Shown piece after piece: positions 33,896-46,670 of a DNA stretch of 64,000 nt; position 1 is the stretch's first letter; every line of letters starts with the position of its first letter. The DNA lies in the NCBI RefSeq assembly GCF_002094885.1, contig NZ_MSIT01000002.1, forward strand, positions 62,001 to 126,000, in the 5' to 3' direction. This DNA comes from Salibaculum halophilum (GTDB lineage: Bacteria; Pseudomonadota; Alphaproteobacteria; Rhodobacterales; Rhodobacteraceae). A program made the translations under genes and the position numbers. The notes beneath the pieces were generated by a model, which was given only the letters and a program-made list of their open reading frames with translations, was not told where the DNA came from and did no database searches.

Positions 33896-34876
33896 ATGCA
33901 CATGGACAAGGTCCCGGGACAACGGCGCGCGGTCGCTCATCTCTATCCGCAGGTCGAGCCCTTCGACCAGCGCATGATGGAGGTGGGCGACGGGCACAGC
34001 CTTTATGTCGAGCAATGCGGCAATCCCGACGGCCTGCCGGTGCTCGTCCTGCACGGCGGGCCGGGGGGCGGGTGCAGCCCGGCGATGCGGCGCTATTTCG
34101 ATCCGGCCGTCTACCGGGTGATCCTGTTCGATCAGCGCGGCTGTGGCCGGTCGCGCCCGCATGCCAGTGTCGCGGCGAACACGACATGGCACCTGGTGCG
34201 CGACATCGAGCATATCCGGCAAACGCTCGGCATCGAAAGCTGGATCGCCTTCGGCGGCAGCTGGGGGGCGACGCTGGCGCTGGTCTACGCACAAGAGCAC
34301 CCCGACCGGGTGCGCGAACTGGTCCTGCGCGGGGTTTTCCTGGCCACCGGGCCCGAGCTCGAATGGTTCTACGAGGGCGGTGCGGGTCGATTCTGGCCCG
34401 AGTTGTGGGACCGGTTTACCGCCCTTGTGCCCGAGGACGAGCGCGACGCGATGATCGCCGCCTATCACCGGCGCCTGTTTTCCGGTGACCACGCGCACCA
34501 GGCGCACTACGCACGGGCCTGGGCCGGCTGGGAGAACGCGCTGGCCTCTATCGACAGCAACGGGGCCGGCATGGACGGCGCGGGCGATCACGCCCGGGCC
34601 TTCGCGCGGCTCGAATGCCACTATTTCCACAACGGCGCCTTTCTGGATGCCGACACTGCGATCCTGGCCCGGATGAACCGGATCGCGCATATTCCCGGCG
34701 TGATCGTCCAGGGCCGGTTCGACATGATCTGCCCACCCGCCGCGGCGTATCGCCTGTCGCAGGCATGGCCCGCGGGGCGGCTGGTCATGGTGCCCAAGGC
34801 CGGGCATGCGCTGTCGGAACCGGGGATCAGTGCCGAACTGGTCCGCGCGATGGACCGGATCGCGGCGCGGCGCTGA
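33896..34876 (+). CDS. pip: Prolyl aminopeptidase
   Basis: 326 residues. The alpha/beta hydrolase core has LHGGPGGGCSPAMRRYFDP and VILFDQRGCGRSRPHA (oxyanion region), the nucleophile elbow FGGSWGATLALVYAQ, and the acid/base residues in GRFDMICPP and KAGHALSEP. The family removes N-terminal proline from peptides in the cytosol. The length and signatures are those of the S33 Pip type. A second possible start lies two codons downstream. Confidence 0.94.
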   Translation: MHMDKVPGQRRAVAHLYPQVEPFDQRMMEVGDGHSLYVEQCGNPDGLPVLVLHGGPGGGCSPAMRRYFDPAVYRVILFDQRGCGRSRPHASVAANTTWHLVRDIEHIRQTLGIESWIAFGGSWGATLALVYAQEHPDRVRELVLRGVFLATGPELEWFYEGGAGRFWPELWDRFTALVPEDERDAMIAAYHRRLFSGDHAHQAHYARAWAGWENALASIDSNGAGMDGAGDHARAFARLECHYFHNGAFLDADTAILARMNRIAHIPGVIVQGRFDMICPPAAAYRLSQAWPAGRLVMVPKAGHALSEPGISAELVRAMDRIAARR

Positions 34877-35022
34877 CTGTTTCGCCCGGGCTCTCTGGTC
34901 CCGATTGTCCGATTCGGCCGGGTGCCGTGGCGTGTCACCGAATGGCCCAGATCGGGCCCGCCGGGTGCCCGAATCGGGGACTATCGCCTCCGCGGGGATT
35001 CAAAGAAGACCGGGTGAGTATC

Positions 35023-35523
35023 ATGCTGCCAAACGCGATCATGGTCCGGGCGCGCTCTGCCCGGCGGGCCCTGTTGGTCTTTCTGCTGCTTTGTCTGCCG
35101 GTGTCCCTGACCGCGGGTATCGGCACCGGTTACGGAACGATGGACAGCGTCACTCCGGCTGGGACAGGTCACGCGCCGGGGCCGTCGCGCGCCGTCGACC
35201 GTGTCGCCGGCGAGAACACCCCGGCACGGTTGCGGGCCTATCGTGAGGCCGTGCAACGCCTGGATCGTCTGACCCGCTTGCATGCGTTCTCCGAGCGCCA
35301 TCTCGCGCGGCTGCAAGCAACGCCCGCCCCAGAGCACAGTAAAGCCGATCCGGGCGGCGATCATGAGGTGGAACTGGCAGCCGCCCGGGCAAGCCACGCC
35401 GCGCTGTCGCGCAAAGTCAAGCAGGCCGAGGCGGATCGGCAGGCCCGCCTGCACGATCTGACCGGAGGACGCCTACTGCCCGCCGGGGACCTCGCCGCGC
35501 TGCACCAGATGCTGGGGCTCTGA
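35023..35523 (+). CDS. Small secreted hypothetical protein with coiled-coil region
   Basis: 166 residues if started at ATG 35023; GTG 35014 and ATG 35041 are alternatives. A signal-anchor [20 protein letters not shown] is followed by an unstructured Gly/Thr/Pro part, then a helical region ([39 protein letters not shown]) likely to form a coiled coil. No family is recognised. It precedes the rimP leader and its terminator. Confidence 0.5.
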   Translation: MLPNAIMVRARSARRALLVFLLLCLPVSLTAGIGTGYGTMDSVTPAGTGHAPGPSRAVDRVAGENTPARLRAYREAVQRLDRLTRLHAFSERHLARLQATPAPEHSKADPGGDHEVELAAARASHAALSRKVKQAEADRQARLHDLTGGRLLPAGDLAALHQMLGL

Positions 35524-35615
35524 CACGGCTCTTGCGTCGGCCCGGCTTTGGCCCTATATGCCGGGTCATAGCGGCGCTTCGGCTTCCACCCCCGAGGCTC
35601 CACCGGAAAGATCGA

Positions 35616-35638
35616 ACGGGCCGCGCGCCCGTTTTTTT
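35616..35638 (+). terminator. Intrinsic terminator in the rimP leader
   Basis: ACGGGC (35616-35621), loop CGCGC, GCCCGT (35627-35632) and a run of seven T (35632-35638), ending 27 bases before the rimP start. It ends the upstream gene's transcript or acts as an attenuator for the operon. Confidence 0.75.
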
Positions 35639-35665
35639 GTGCCTGCAAGGCCCTGCCTGGATACC

Positions 35666-36259
35666 ATGTCTGACCTGATTGCCCGCGCGGCGATGGACCG
35701 CCGCCTCACCGAAATCATCACCCCCACCGTCGAGGACATGGGCTTCGAGGTGGTGCGCGTACGCCTGATGACCGGCAAGCAAAGCACCCTGCAGGTCATG
35801 GTGCAGCGGCCCGATGGCACCATAGAGGTTGACGAGTGCGGCGAGATCAGTACCGCCATCAGCGCCGTCCTGGATGTGGAGGACCCGATCCTCGATGCCT
35901 ACACGCTGGAAGTGTCCAGCCCCGGTATCGACCGGCCCTTGACCCGGCTCAAGGATTTCGACCTGTGGGCAGGCCATGTCGCGCGGATCGAGACCGAGCA
36001 GTTGATCGACGGCCGCCGCCGGTTCAAGGGCACCCTTCACGGCACCGAGGGCAACGACGTCCTTATCGAGATCGAGGACCACGGCGAATCGGTGACCATC
36101 GGTCTGCAGTTCGACTGGCTCAGCGACGCCAAGCTGGTTTTGACCGATGAGTTGATCCGCGACGTGCTAAAGGGTCGCAAGGACGCCGGCGAGATCGACG
36201 AGACACAATTTGATGAAGTGGAGACCGTGCTGAACGGTCCTGACGAGGAGAAACACTGA
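35666..36259 (+). CDS. rimP: Ribosome maturation factor RimP
   Basis: 197 residues from ATG 35666. The N-terminal domain has [20 protein letters not shown] and [20 protein letters not shown], then [20 protein letters not shown]. The C-terminal SH3-like part is long, with an acidic tail after [14 protein letters not shown]. It assists 30S subunit assembly. The stop and the nusA start share the TGATG, and it is the first gene of rimP-nusA-ylxR-infB. Confidence 0.95.
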   Translation: MSDLIARAAMDRRLTEIITPTVEDMGFEVVRVRLMTGKQSTLQVMVQRPDGTIEVDECGEISTAISAVLDVEDPILDAYTLEVSSPGIDRPLTRLKDFDLWAGHVARIETEQLIDGRRRFKGTLHGTEGNDVLIEIEDHGESVTIGLQFDWLSDAKLVLTDELIRDVLKGRKDAGEIDETQFDEVETVLNGPDEEKH

Positions 36260-37938
36260 TGGCGATTACCTCTGCCAACCAGCTCGAGTTGCTGCAAACC
36301 GCCGAGGCGGTGGCACGCGAGAAGATGATCGACCCGGCCCTGGTGATCGAGGCCATGGAAGAGTCGCTCGCCCGGGCCGCCAAGTCGCGCTACGGGGCCG
36401 AGATGGACATCCGCGTGAGCATCGACCGCAAGACCGGCCGCGCCGATTTCACCCGCGTGCGCACCGTGGTCGCGGACGACGAACTTGAGAACTACCAGGC
36501 CGAGATGACCGTCGATCAGGCCAAGCCCTATTTCGAGCCCCCGAAGCCGAACCAGAACGCGGCCTGGATTCGCGACGGGCAGACGCTCACCGATTTTTCC
36601 GACGGCCCGCAGGTCGGGGACGTGCTGACCGAGGAAGTGCCGCCGGTGGAAATGGGCCGCATCGCCGCGCAGTCGGCCAAGCAGGTCATCCTGCAGAAGG
36701 TCCGCGAGGCCGAGCGCGAAAAGCAGTACGAGGAGTTCAAGGACCGGATCGGCCAGATCCTCAATGTGCAGGTCAAGCGCGAGGAATACGGCAACGTCAT
36801 CGTCGATCTGAACCAGGGCGAGGGTGTGCTGCGCCGCAACGAGAAGATCGGCCGCGAAAGCTATCGCCCGAACGACCGCGTCCGGGTCTACATCAAGGAC
36901 GTTCGGCGCGAGCAGCGCGGCCCGCAGATCTTCCTGTCGCGCACCGCGCCGGAGTTCATGGCCGAACTGTTCAGGATGGAAGTGCCGGAAATCTACGAGG
37001 GCATCATCGAGATCAAGTCGGTATCCCGTGACCCGGGCAGCCGCGCCAAGATCGCGGTGATTTCCCATGACGGGTCGATCGACCCGGTGGGCGCCTGCGT
37101 CGGGATGCGCGGCAGCCGCGTGCAGGCCGTGGTCAACGAACTTCAGGGCGAGAAGATCGACATCATCCCCTGGAACGAGGACATGCCGACCTTCCTGGTC
37201 AACGCGCTGCAACCGGCCGAGGTCTCGAAGGTGGTCTTCGACGAGGATGCCGAGCGTATCGAGGTCGTGGTGCCCGAGGATCAGCTTTCCCTTGCCATCG
37301 GGCGGCGCGGCCAGAACGTGCGCCTGGCCAGCCAGCTGACCGGGCTGGACATCGACATCATGACCGAGGAAGAGGAATCCAAGCGCCGCCAGGCCGAGTT
37401 CGAGGAGCGCACCAAGCTGTTCATGGACACGCTGGACCTTGACGAGTTCTTCGCCCAGCTTCTGGTGTCGGAAGGTTTCACCAACCTCGAGGAAGTCGCC
37501 TACGTTGAGCTGGACGAGCTGCTGGTCATCGACGGCGTCGACGAGGACACCGCGAACGAGCTTCAGGCCCGCGCCCGCGAGTATCTGGATGCGCAGAACG
37601 CCAAGGCCATGGCCCGCGCCCGCGAATTGGGGGTGCAGGACAGTCTGGTTGAATTCGAGGGGCTCAGCCCCCAGATGATCCTCGCGTTGGCCGAGGATGG
37701 CGTGACGTCTCTGGAAGATTTCGCGACATGCGCCGACTGGGAACTGGCCGGCGGCTGGACAACGGTCGACGGCGAGCGCACCAAGGATGACGGGGTTCTG
37801 GAACCCTTCGACGTCAGCTTGGAAGAGGCGCAGAACATGGTCATGACTGCGCGGGTCATGCTGGGCTGGGTCGATCCGGCCGATCTGGAGCCCGAGGCCG
37901 AGGAACAGGCCGACCACGAAGAGGAGCAGGAGGCCTGA
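36259..37938 (+). CDS. nusA: Transcription termination/antitermination protein NusA
   Basis: 559 residues. The N-terminal RNA-polymerase-binding domain ([20 protein letters not shown]) is followed by an S1 domain (about 135-200), two KH domains ([20 protein letters not shown], then [20 protein letters not shown], and later [20 protein letters not shown]), and two acidic C-terminal repeats ([40 protein letters not shown]). It modulates pausing, termination and antitermination. It has the two-repeat tail found in proteobacteria. Confidence 0.97.
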   Translation: MAITSANQLELLQTAEAVAREKMIDPALVIEAMEESLARAAKSRYGAEMDIRVSIDRKTGRADFTRVRTVVADDELENYQAEMTVDQAKPYFEPPKPNQNAAWIRDGQTLTDFSDGPQVGDVLTEEVPPVEMGRIAAQSAKQVILQKVREAEREKQYEEFKDRIGQILNVQVKREEYGNVIVDLNQGEGVLRRNEKIGRESYRPNDRVRVYIKDVRREQRGPQIFLSRTAPEFMAELFRMEVPEIYEGIIEIKSVSRDPGSRAKIAVISHDGSIDPVGACVGMRGSRVQAVVNELQGEKIDIIPWNEDMPTFLVNALQPAEVSKVVFDEDAERIEVVVPEDQLSLAIGRRGQNVRLASQLTGLDIDIMTEEEESKRRQAEFEERTKLFMDTLDLDEFFAQLLVSEGFTNLEEVAYVELDELLVIDGVDEDTANELQARAREYLDAQNAKAMARARELGVQDSLVEFEGLSPQMILALAEDGVTSLEDFATCADWELAGGWTTVDGERTKDDGVLEPFDVSLEEAQNMVMTARVMLGWVDPADLEPEAEEQADHEEEQEA

Positions 37939-37953
37939 TCGCGGGCCTTCTGG

Positions 37954-38592
37954 ATGCCGATGGGTCGCGGAGGTCGCGCCAAGGAACGGGACGGGCCCGA
38001 ACGCCGGTGCATCGTCACCGGTGAAACGGCGCCCAAACCCGGCCTGATCCGGTTCGTCGTCGGGCCGGAGGGCGGGGTTGTTCCCGACATCCTGGGCAAG
38101 CTGCCCGGGCGCGGCATGTATGTCACCGCGGACCGGGCTGTGATCGAGGCCGTCAAGCCCGCGCAGTTCGCCCGCGCCGCCAAGGGCAAGGTGACGCTGC
38201 CGGCCGGGCTGGCCGACGAGATCGAGCGCCAGCTGGCCCGTCGCGTGATCGAGACGATCTCGCTCGCGCGCAAGGCCGGCGGGGCGATCTGCGGTTTCGA
38301 GAAGGTCAAGGGCTGGCTCGCGGGCAGCGCGACGGTGCGCGCCCTGCTGCAGGCCTCGGACGGGTCGGTGCGCGGCAAGGACAAGCTCTGGACGCCGACC
38401 GGGGCGCGCTATTTCGACTGTCTGACGTCAACCGAATTGGGTTTGGCATTCGGGCGTCAATCTGTGATACACGCTGCGCTTGCCTCTGGCGGACTCGGCG
38501 ACCGTGTTGTAGAGGAAGCCGCAAGACTGAAAGGTTTGCGGGCAAACGTCGGTGGCGAGGGCGCCACCGGAAAGGATACAGAAGCCAAATGA
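37954..38592 (+). CDS. YlxR (DUF448) RNA-binding protein fused to an L7Ae-like domain
   Basis: 212 residues. The N-terminal YlxR part reads [20 protein letters not shown] and [19 protein letters not shown], the family's RNA-binding motif with the GRGaYv signature. After about residue 95 comes an L7Ae-like region ([20 protein letters not shown]) that can bind kink-turn RNA. It lies in the conserved order nusA-ylxR-infB and its stop overlaps the infB start by ATGA. YlxR of Gram-positives modulates RNase P; whether this holds here is not known. Confidence 0.9.
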   Translation: MPMGRGGRAKERDGPERRCIVTGETAPKPGLIRFVVGPEGGVVPDILGKLPGRGMYVTADRAVIEAVKPAQFARAAKGKVTLPAGLADEIERQLARRVIETISLARKAGGAICGFEKVKGWLAGSATVRALLQASDGSVRGKDKLWTPTGARYFDCLTSTELGLAFGRQSVIHAALASGGLGDRVVEEAARLKGLRANVGGEGATGKDTEAK

Positions 38593-41096
38593 GCGATAGT
38601 GACGGCAAAAAACCCCTTGGTGTGCGTGGCGGCCCGCGGTCGGGCAGCGTGAAGCAGAGCTTCAGCCACGGCCGGACCAAGAATGTCGTGGTCGAAACGA
38701 AGCGCAAGCGCGTTGTCACGCCCAAGCCCGGTGCCTCGGAAGGCAAGTCCGGCGGGTCCGGCACTGGCGGCGCATCGAAGCCGACCGGCGGGGATCCGTC
38801 CAAGCGCCCGGCCGGGATCTCGGATGCCGAGATGGAGCGGCGGATGAAGGCCCTCGCCGCCGCCAAGTCGCGCGAGGCCGAAGAAGCCAAGAAGCGCGAG
38901 GAAGAGGAAAAGGCTCGAGCCGCCGAGCGCGAGCGCCGCCGCGCCGAGGTCGAGGCCAAGGAGCGCGAAGAGCGCGAGCGCGAAGAGGCACTCAAGGCCA
39001 AGCAGGACGAGGAAGAGCGCAAGAAGCGCGAAGAGGCCGAGGCCGCCAGGAAGGCCGCCGCGCCCGCCGACCCTGCACCGGCCCCTGCGCCCGACCAGCA
39101 GCAGCCCCGCGGCGGAGGCCGCCCAGCGGCCGGTCCGCGCAAGGACAAGGAACGCGAGAACAAGCAATCCAAGGGCAAGGGCGGACGCGACGAGGGCCGC
39201 CGCTCGGGCAAGCTGACGCTGAACCAGGCGCTGCGCGGCGGCGAGGGCGGTCGCCAGAAATCCATGGCCGCGATGAAGCGCAAGCAGGAGCGCGCCCGGC
39301 AGAAGGCCATGGGCGGCCAGGTCGACCGTGAGAAGGTCATCCGCGACGTGCAGCTGCCCGAGGCCATCATGGTCAGCGAACTGGCCAACCGCATGGCTGA
39401 ACGGGTGGCCGATGTGGTCAAGGCGCTGATGCAGAACGGCATCATGGCGACCCAGACCCAGACCATCGACGCCGACACGGCCGAACTCATCATCGAGGAA
39501 TTCGGCCACCGGGTCGTGCGCGTGTCGGACGCGGACGTCGAACAGGTCATCGACACGATCGACGACAAGGAAGAGGACATGCAGCCGCGCCCGCCGGTGA
39601 TCACCGTGATGGGCCACGTCGACCACGGCAAGACCTCGGTGCTCGATACCATCCGCCAGGCCCGCGTCACCGCCGGCGAGGCCGGGGGCATTACCCAGCA
39701 CATCGGGGCCTACCAGGTGACGACCGACTCCGGCAGCGTGCTGACCTTTCTCGACACGCCCGGCCACGCCGCGTTCACCTCGATGCGCGCCCGCGGCGCG
39801 GATGTGACGGATATCGTGGTGCTGGTCGTGGCCGCCGATGACGCGGTCATGCCGCAGACCATCGAGGCGATCAATCACGCCAAGGCCGCCGAAGTGCCGA
39901 TGATCGTCGCCATCAACAAGTGCGACAAGCCCGCGGCGAACCCTGACAAGGTGCGCACCGACTTGCTGCAGCACGAAGTTATCGTTGAGGGGCTGTCGGG
40001 CGACGTGCAGGATGTCGAGGTTTCCGCAATCAACGGCCAGGGTCTGGATGAACTGCTCGAGGCGATCGCGCTGCAGGCCGAGATCCTGGACCTCAAGGCC
40101 AACCCCGACCGCGCCGCCCAGGGCGCCGTGATCGAGGCCCAGCTGGACGTCGGGCGCGGCCCCGTCGCGACCGTTCTGATCCAGAAGGGCACGCTGAACC
40201 AGGGCGACATCTTCGTCGTCGGCGAACAGTGGGGCAAGGTCCGCGCGATGGAGAACGACCAGGGCAAGCGCGTCAAGACGGCGGGGCCCTCGGTCCCGGT
40301 CGAGGTCTTGGGCCTGAACGGCACGCCCGAGGCGGGCGACGTGCTCAACGTCGTCGAGACCGAGGCCCAGGCCCGCGAGATCGCCGAATACCGCCAGGAG
40401 GCCGCCAAGGACAAGCGCGCCGCCGCCGGGGCCGCGACGACGCTGGACCAGCTGCTCGCCAAGGCCAAGGCCGACGAGGACGTCAAGGAACTGCCCATCG
40501 TGGTCAAGGCCGACGTTCAGGGCTCGACCGAAGCGATCATCCAGGCGATGGAAAAGATCGGCAACGAGGAGGTCCGCGTGCGGGTCCTGCACTCGGGGGT
40601 CGGGGCGATTACCGAGACCGACATCGGCCTGGCCGAAGCCTCGGGCGCGCCGGTGATCGGCTTCAACGTCCGGGCCAACGCTCCGGCGCGGAACTCGGCC
40701 AACCAGAAGGGCGTGGAAATCCGCTACTACTCGGTCATCTACGACCTGGTGGACGACGTGAAGGCGGCCGCCTCGGGCCTGTTGTCGGCCGAGGTGCGCG
40801 AGAACTTCATCGGCTATGCCGAGATCCGCGAGGTCTTCAAGGTGTCGGGAGTCGGCAAGGTGGCCGGCTGCCTGGTCACCGAGGGCATCGCGCGCCGGTC
40901 CGCCGGGGTGCGCCTGCTGCGCGACGACGTGGTTGTCCACGAGGGCACGCTCAAGACGCTCAAGCGGTTCAAGGACGAGGTGACCGAGGTCATCTCGGGC
41001 CAGGAATGCGGCATGGCCTTCGAGAAATACGAGGATATCCGCGAGGGCGACGTGATCGAGATCTTCGAACGCGAAGAGATCGAACGCAGCCTCTGA
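38589..41096 (+). CDS. infB: Translation initiation factor IF-2
   Basis: 835 residues. A long charged N-terminal region of Glu/Arg/Lys repeats (about 85-165) precedes the IF2_N segment and the G domain: GHVDHGKTS at about 342-350, then DTPGHAAF, and NKCDKP. C-terminal domains II-IV, including [16 protein letters not shown]-like [18 protein letters not shown] and [20 protein letters not shown], are complete. It loads fMet-tRNA onto the 30S subunit. A strong terminator follows at 41119-41147. A long reverse-strand open frame over it reflects codon bias only. Confidence 0.98.
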   Translation: MSDSDGKKPLGVRGGPRSGSVKQSFSHGRTKNVVVETKRKRVVTPKPGASEGKSGGSGTGGASKPTGGDPSKRPAGISDAEMERRMKALAAAKSREAEEAKKREEEEKARAAERERRRAEVEAKEREEREREEALKAKQDEEERKKREEAEAARKAAAPADPAPAPAPDQQQPRGGGRPAAGPRKDKERENKQSKGKGGRDEGRRSGKLTLNQALRGGEGGRQKSMAAMKRKQERARQKAMGGQVDREKVIRDVQLPEAIMVSELANRMAERVADVVKALMQNGIMATQTQTIDADTAELIIEEFGHRVVRVSDADVEQVIDTIDDKEEDMQPRPPVITVMGHVDHGKTSVLDTIRQARVTAGEAGGITQHIGAYQVTTDSGSVLTFLDTPGHAAFTSMRARGADVTDIVVLVVAADDAVMPQTIEAINHAKAAEVPMIVAINKCDKPAANPDKVRTDLLQHEVIVEGLSGDVQDVEVSAINGQGLDELLEAIALQAEILDLKANPDRAAQGAVIEAQLDVGRGPVATVLIQKGTLNQGDIFVVGEQWGKVRAMENDQGKRVKTAGPSVPVEVLGLNGTPEAGDVLNVVETEAQAREIAEYRQEAAKDKRAAAGAATTLDQLLAKAKADEDVKELPIVVKADVQGSTEAIIQAMEKIGNEEVRVRVLHSGVGAITETDIGLAEASGAPVIGFNVRANAPARNSANQKGVEIRYYSVIYDLVDDVKAAASGLLSAEVRENFIGYAEIREVFKVSGVGKVAGCLVTEGIARRSAGVRLLRDDVVVHEGTLKTLKRFKDEVTEVISGQECGMAFEKYEDIREGDVIEIFEREEIERSL

Positions 41097-41118
41097 CGCT
41101 TTGCGAGTTCAAGACATG

Positions 41119-41147
41119 AAAAGGGCGCCCCACGCGGGCGCCCTTTT
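41119..41147. terminator. Bidirectional terminator after infB
   Basis: AAAAGGGCGCCC (41119-41130), loop CACGC, GGGCGCCCTTTT (41136-41147). It lies between infB and convergent mutT and can stop transcription in both directions. Confidence 0.9.
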
Positions 41148-41161
41148 GCGTTGCGGACCGG

Positions 41162-41560
41162 TCAGAGCCAGTCGCGCAGGATCGGGATCAGCGGAAGGTC
41201 GGCGGGCGGCATCGGGTAGTCGCGCAGCGCGGTCGTGCGCACCCATTTCAACCTCTGCCCTTCCCGGCCCTGCGGCGTGCCCTCCCACTTGCGACAGGCA
41301 AAGAGCGGCATGAGCAGGTGAAAATCGGCGTAGGCGTGGCTGGCGAAGGTCAGCGGCGCCAGGCACGACGCCCAGGTGTCGATGCCCAGTTCCTCTTGCA
41401 ATTCGCGGATCAGGGCCGCCTCGGGGGTTTCGCCGGGGTCGACCTTGCCGCCGGGAAATTCCCACATCCCGGCCATGGATTTGCCGTCGGGGCGCTGGGC
41501 CAGCAGCACCCGCCCGTCGATATCGACAAGGGCCACGGCACTGACCAGAACCGTCGTCAC
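41162..41560 (-). CDS. mutT: 8-oxo-dGTP-type pyrophosphohydrolase MutT
   Basis: 132 residues. The Nudix box is GGKVDPGETPEAALIRELQE plus ELGI, with MAGMWEFPGGK before it as in MutT. The C-terminal LKWVRTTALRDYPMPPADLP is the usual end of short MutT proteins. It hydrolyses oxidised purine nucleoside triphosphates and so prevents mutation. Its start overlaps the argJ stop by four bases. Confidence 0.9.
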   Translation of the reverse strand: MTTVLVSAVALVDIDGRVLLAQRPDGKSMAGMWEFPGGKVDPGETPEAALIRELQEELGIDTWASCLAPLTFASHAYADFHLLMPLFACRKWEGTPQGREGQRLKWVRTTALRDYPMPPADLPLIPILRDWL

Positions 41561-42771
41561 GAGCGGTAATCCGCGTTTATCGAGATGTAACCGTGCGTCA
41601 GGTCACAGGTCCAGACCGTGGCCATGCCCCCGGCCAGCCCGAGGTCCACCGCGATCACGATCTTGTCGTTGCGCATGTAGGCCGCGCCCGCCTCTTCGGT
41701 ATAGCCCGCGGCGACCCAGCCCTTTTCCGCCACAAGGATATCGCCGAAACGGATGGTGATCCGGTCGCGGTCGGCGCGCGCGCCGCTCTTGCCGATGGCC
41801 ATGACGATGCGGCCCCAGTTGGGGTCCTTCCCGGCAATGGCCGTCTTGACCAGTGGCGAGTTGGCGATGGACAGGCCGATCTGTTTCGCCTCGTCGTCGG
41901 AGGCGGCGCCGCTGACCTGTACCTCGACGAACGTGCTGGCCCCCTCGCCGTCGCGCACCACCTGCTGGGCAAGGTCCAGCATCACGTCGTGCAGGGCCTT
42001 GGTGAACCCGGCGCTGTTGGTGACATCCACGCCCGAAGCCCCTGTGGCCGCACAAAGCAGCGTGTCCGAGGTCGAGGTGTCGCTGTCCACCGTGATGCAG
42101 TTGAAAGTCTGGTCGGTCAGGGTGCGCAGCAGGGTCTGCAAATCGTCCTGCCCGATGCGGGCATCGGTGAAAATGTAGACCAGCATGGTGCCCATGTCCG
42201 GGGCCACCATCCCCGATCCCTTGGCGATGCCGGCGATGCGCACCGGCCGACCGCCGATATCGACCTCGGCCATGGCGCCCTTGGCAAAGGTATCGGTCGT
42301 CATGATGGCGCGGGCCGCCCCGTCCATCCCTCCGGGGGCAAGAGCGCCCGCGAGGCCGGAAAGACTGTCGAGGATGCGGTCGTGGGGCAGGACCTCCCCG
42401 ATCACGCCTGTCGAGGCGGTAAAGACGCGCGCCGGGTCAAGGTCCAGCGTTTCGGCCACGCCCTGGCAGAGCGCATCAACGGCCGCCGCCCCGGCCGCCC
42501 CGGTAAAGGCATTGGCATTGCCCGAATTCACCAGGATCGCGGCGCGACCCGTGTCCGCCCCGCCGATCTTGGCCTCGCAATCGAGCACCGGCGCGGCGCG
42601 GGTCGCGCTGCGGGTAAAGACCCCGGCGATCGTCGTCCCCTCGGCCAGCTCGGCCAGCATGACGTCCGGCCGGTCGGTGTAGCGCACACCGGCGGCCGCG
42701 CTGGCGAACCGCGCGCCCTCGATGACCGGCAGGTCGGGAAAGCGCGCGGGCGCCAGGGGGGATTTCGCCAT
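41557..42771 (-). CDS. argJ: Bifunctional ornithine acetyltransferase/N-acetylglutamate synthase
   Basis: 404 residues. The autocleavage region is AKGSGMVAPDMGTMLVYIFT with the conserved Thr after MG. Other family stretches are VLVNSGNANAFTGAAGAAAV-like ILVNSGNANAFTGAAG, VFTASTGVIGEVLP and DSDTSTSDTLLCAATG. It recycles the acetyl group in arginine synthesis, complementing argG elsewhere in the window. It lies between ppiC (upstream) and mutT (downstream) on the minus strand, with tight spacing of a few bases. Confidence 0.97.
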   Translation of the reverse strand: MAKSPLAPARFPDLPVIEGARFASAAAGVRYTDRPDVMLAELAEGTTIAGVFTRSATRAAPVLDCEAKIGGADTGRAAILVNSGNANAFTGAAGAAAVDALCQGVAETLDLDPARVFTASTGVIGEVLPHDRILDSLSGLAGALAPGGMDGAARAIMTTDTFAKGAMAEVDIGGRPVRIAGIAKGSGMVAPDMGTMLVYIFTDARIGQDDLQTLLRTLTDQTFNCITVDSDTSTSDTLLCAATGASGVDVTNSAGFTKALHDVMLDLAQQVVRDGEGASTFVEVQVSGAASDDEAKQIGLSIANSPLVKTAIAGKDPNWGRIVMAIGKSGARADRDRITIRFGDILVAEKGWVAAGYTEEAGAAYMRNDKIVIAVDLGLAGGMATVWTCDLTHGYISINADYRS

Positions 42772-42774
42772 GGA

Positions 42775-43641
42775 TCAGTCCTCGAGAAGGCCCGTGTTGC
42801 CCAGCACCGAGGGGTCGACCTGATCGGGCACGCTGCGGTCGATCTGCGCGGTCTCGCTCAATTCGTCCAGGCGCGCCTGCACGGCCTCCTGCTGCAACTG
42901 GCCGACGATCTCCTGGCGCAGCTCGTCAAGGCTGGGAGCCTCCTGCATGCGGGTGTCGTTGAGCTTGACGATATGCCAGCCGAACTGCGTCTGCACCGGG
43001 TCCGAGACATCGCCGGTTTCCATGCCGGTGAGGGCCTCTTCGAAGGGGGCGACCATCTGGCCGGGCCCGAACCAGCCCAGTTCACCGCCGCTGCTGCCGG
43101 ACGGTCCCGTGGACCGTTCCTGCGCGGTTTCGGCGAAATCGGCGCCATCCTCGACCAGCGTCTTGATCTCGGCGGCCTCGTCCTCGGTCTCGACGAGGAT
43201 GTGCGACGCGTTCCATTCCATGCTCTCGTCCATGTCGGCCACGCGGGCCTCGTAGGCGGCTTGGATCGCCTCTTCGGTTACCGCGTCGGCGTAGATGTCC
43301 TGGACCACCTCGCCGGCGCGCAGGGCGCGTTCCTCGTTGGCCAGCGCGATCCCGATGCGGGCAGGCGTGTCCTCAAGCGCGTCGGCCAGCAGCTGCTGCT
43401 GGACCAGCTGATCGAGGATGCCCGAGAACAGCGTCTCGTTCGGCAATTGCTGGTATTGCTCGGGCAACTGCTGGCGCGTGATGATCATCTCGCCCAGGGT
43501 GATTTCGGTCCCGTTGACCGTCGCGACCACGGTGTCGGCGGCGACGTCGCCCGAGGTCGTGCCCTGATCCTGGGCCAGCGCCATGCCCGCGGGCAGTACC
43601 AGTCCGGTCAGCAGGGTCGCGATCTTGAGGCTATCGTACAT
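42775..43641 (-). CDS. Periplasmic peptidyl-prolyl isomerase (parvulin/PpiC)
   Basis: 288 residues from the ATG at 43641, with AAGGAC upstream. A signal peptide ([20 protein letters not shown]) is followed by a SurA-like N-terminal helical part ([20 protein letters not shown]) and one parvulin domain: [20 protein letters not shown], then [20 protein letters not shown] and [20 protein letters not shown]. It helps fold outer-membrane and periplasmic proteins. It is divergent from secA, so both export-related genes share the same 187-base promoter region. Confidence 0.93.
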   Translation of the reverse strand: MYDSLKIATLLTGLVLPAGMALAQDQGTTSGDVAADTVVATVNGTEITLGEMIITRQQLPEQYQQLPNETLFSGILDQLVQQQLLADALEDTPARIGIALANEERALRAGEVVQDIYADAVTEEAIQAAYEARVADMDESMEWNASHILVETEDEAAEIKTLVEDGADFAETAQERSTGPSGSSGGELGWFGPGQMVAPFEEALTGMETGDVSDPVQTQFGWHIVKLNDTRMQEAPSLDELRQEIVGQLQQEAVQARLDELSETAQIDRSVPDQVDPSVLGNTGLLED

Positions 43642-43679
43642 GGGGGTCCGTCCTTTATCTGCCGCGTCGGCGCGCGGCG

Positions 43680-43707
43680 TTGACACTAGAATTGCGGCCC
43701 CTTACAT
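43680..43707 (+). promoter_or_regulatory. Candidate sigma-70-type promoter for secA
   Basis: TTGACA at 43680-43685 and TTACAT at 43702-43707 with a 16-base spacer, 122 bases before the secA start. The leader then carries two hairpins (near 43756-43770 and at 43803-43817). Confidence 0.42.
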
Positions 43708-43828
43708 CGCCTTCAGGTCCCGAGGGGGGCCGGTCTTGGCCCCGAACTTAGGCGGCGTGCCTGTCTGGCACAACCAACCTCCTCACACTTTGATGCCACC
43801 AGGGCCAGCATCTGGCCGCGGAGACAAA

Positions 43829-46552
<2,724 letters not shown>

Positions 46553-46670
46553 CAGCCCGGGCATAATACTGCCCCAATTCCGACGCCAAGACTCCGCGGT
46601 TGGGTCATTCTGAGGCCACCGCCGGGCGCCAGTTTCCTTTCAGACCACAGCGTCGGAAGGAGACCGAGGG

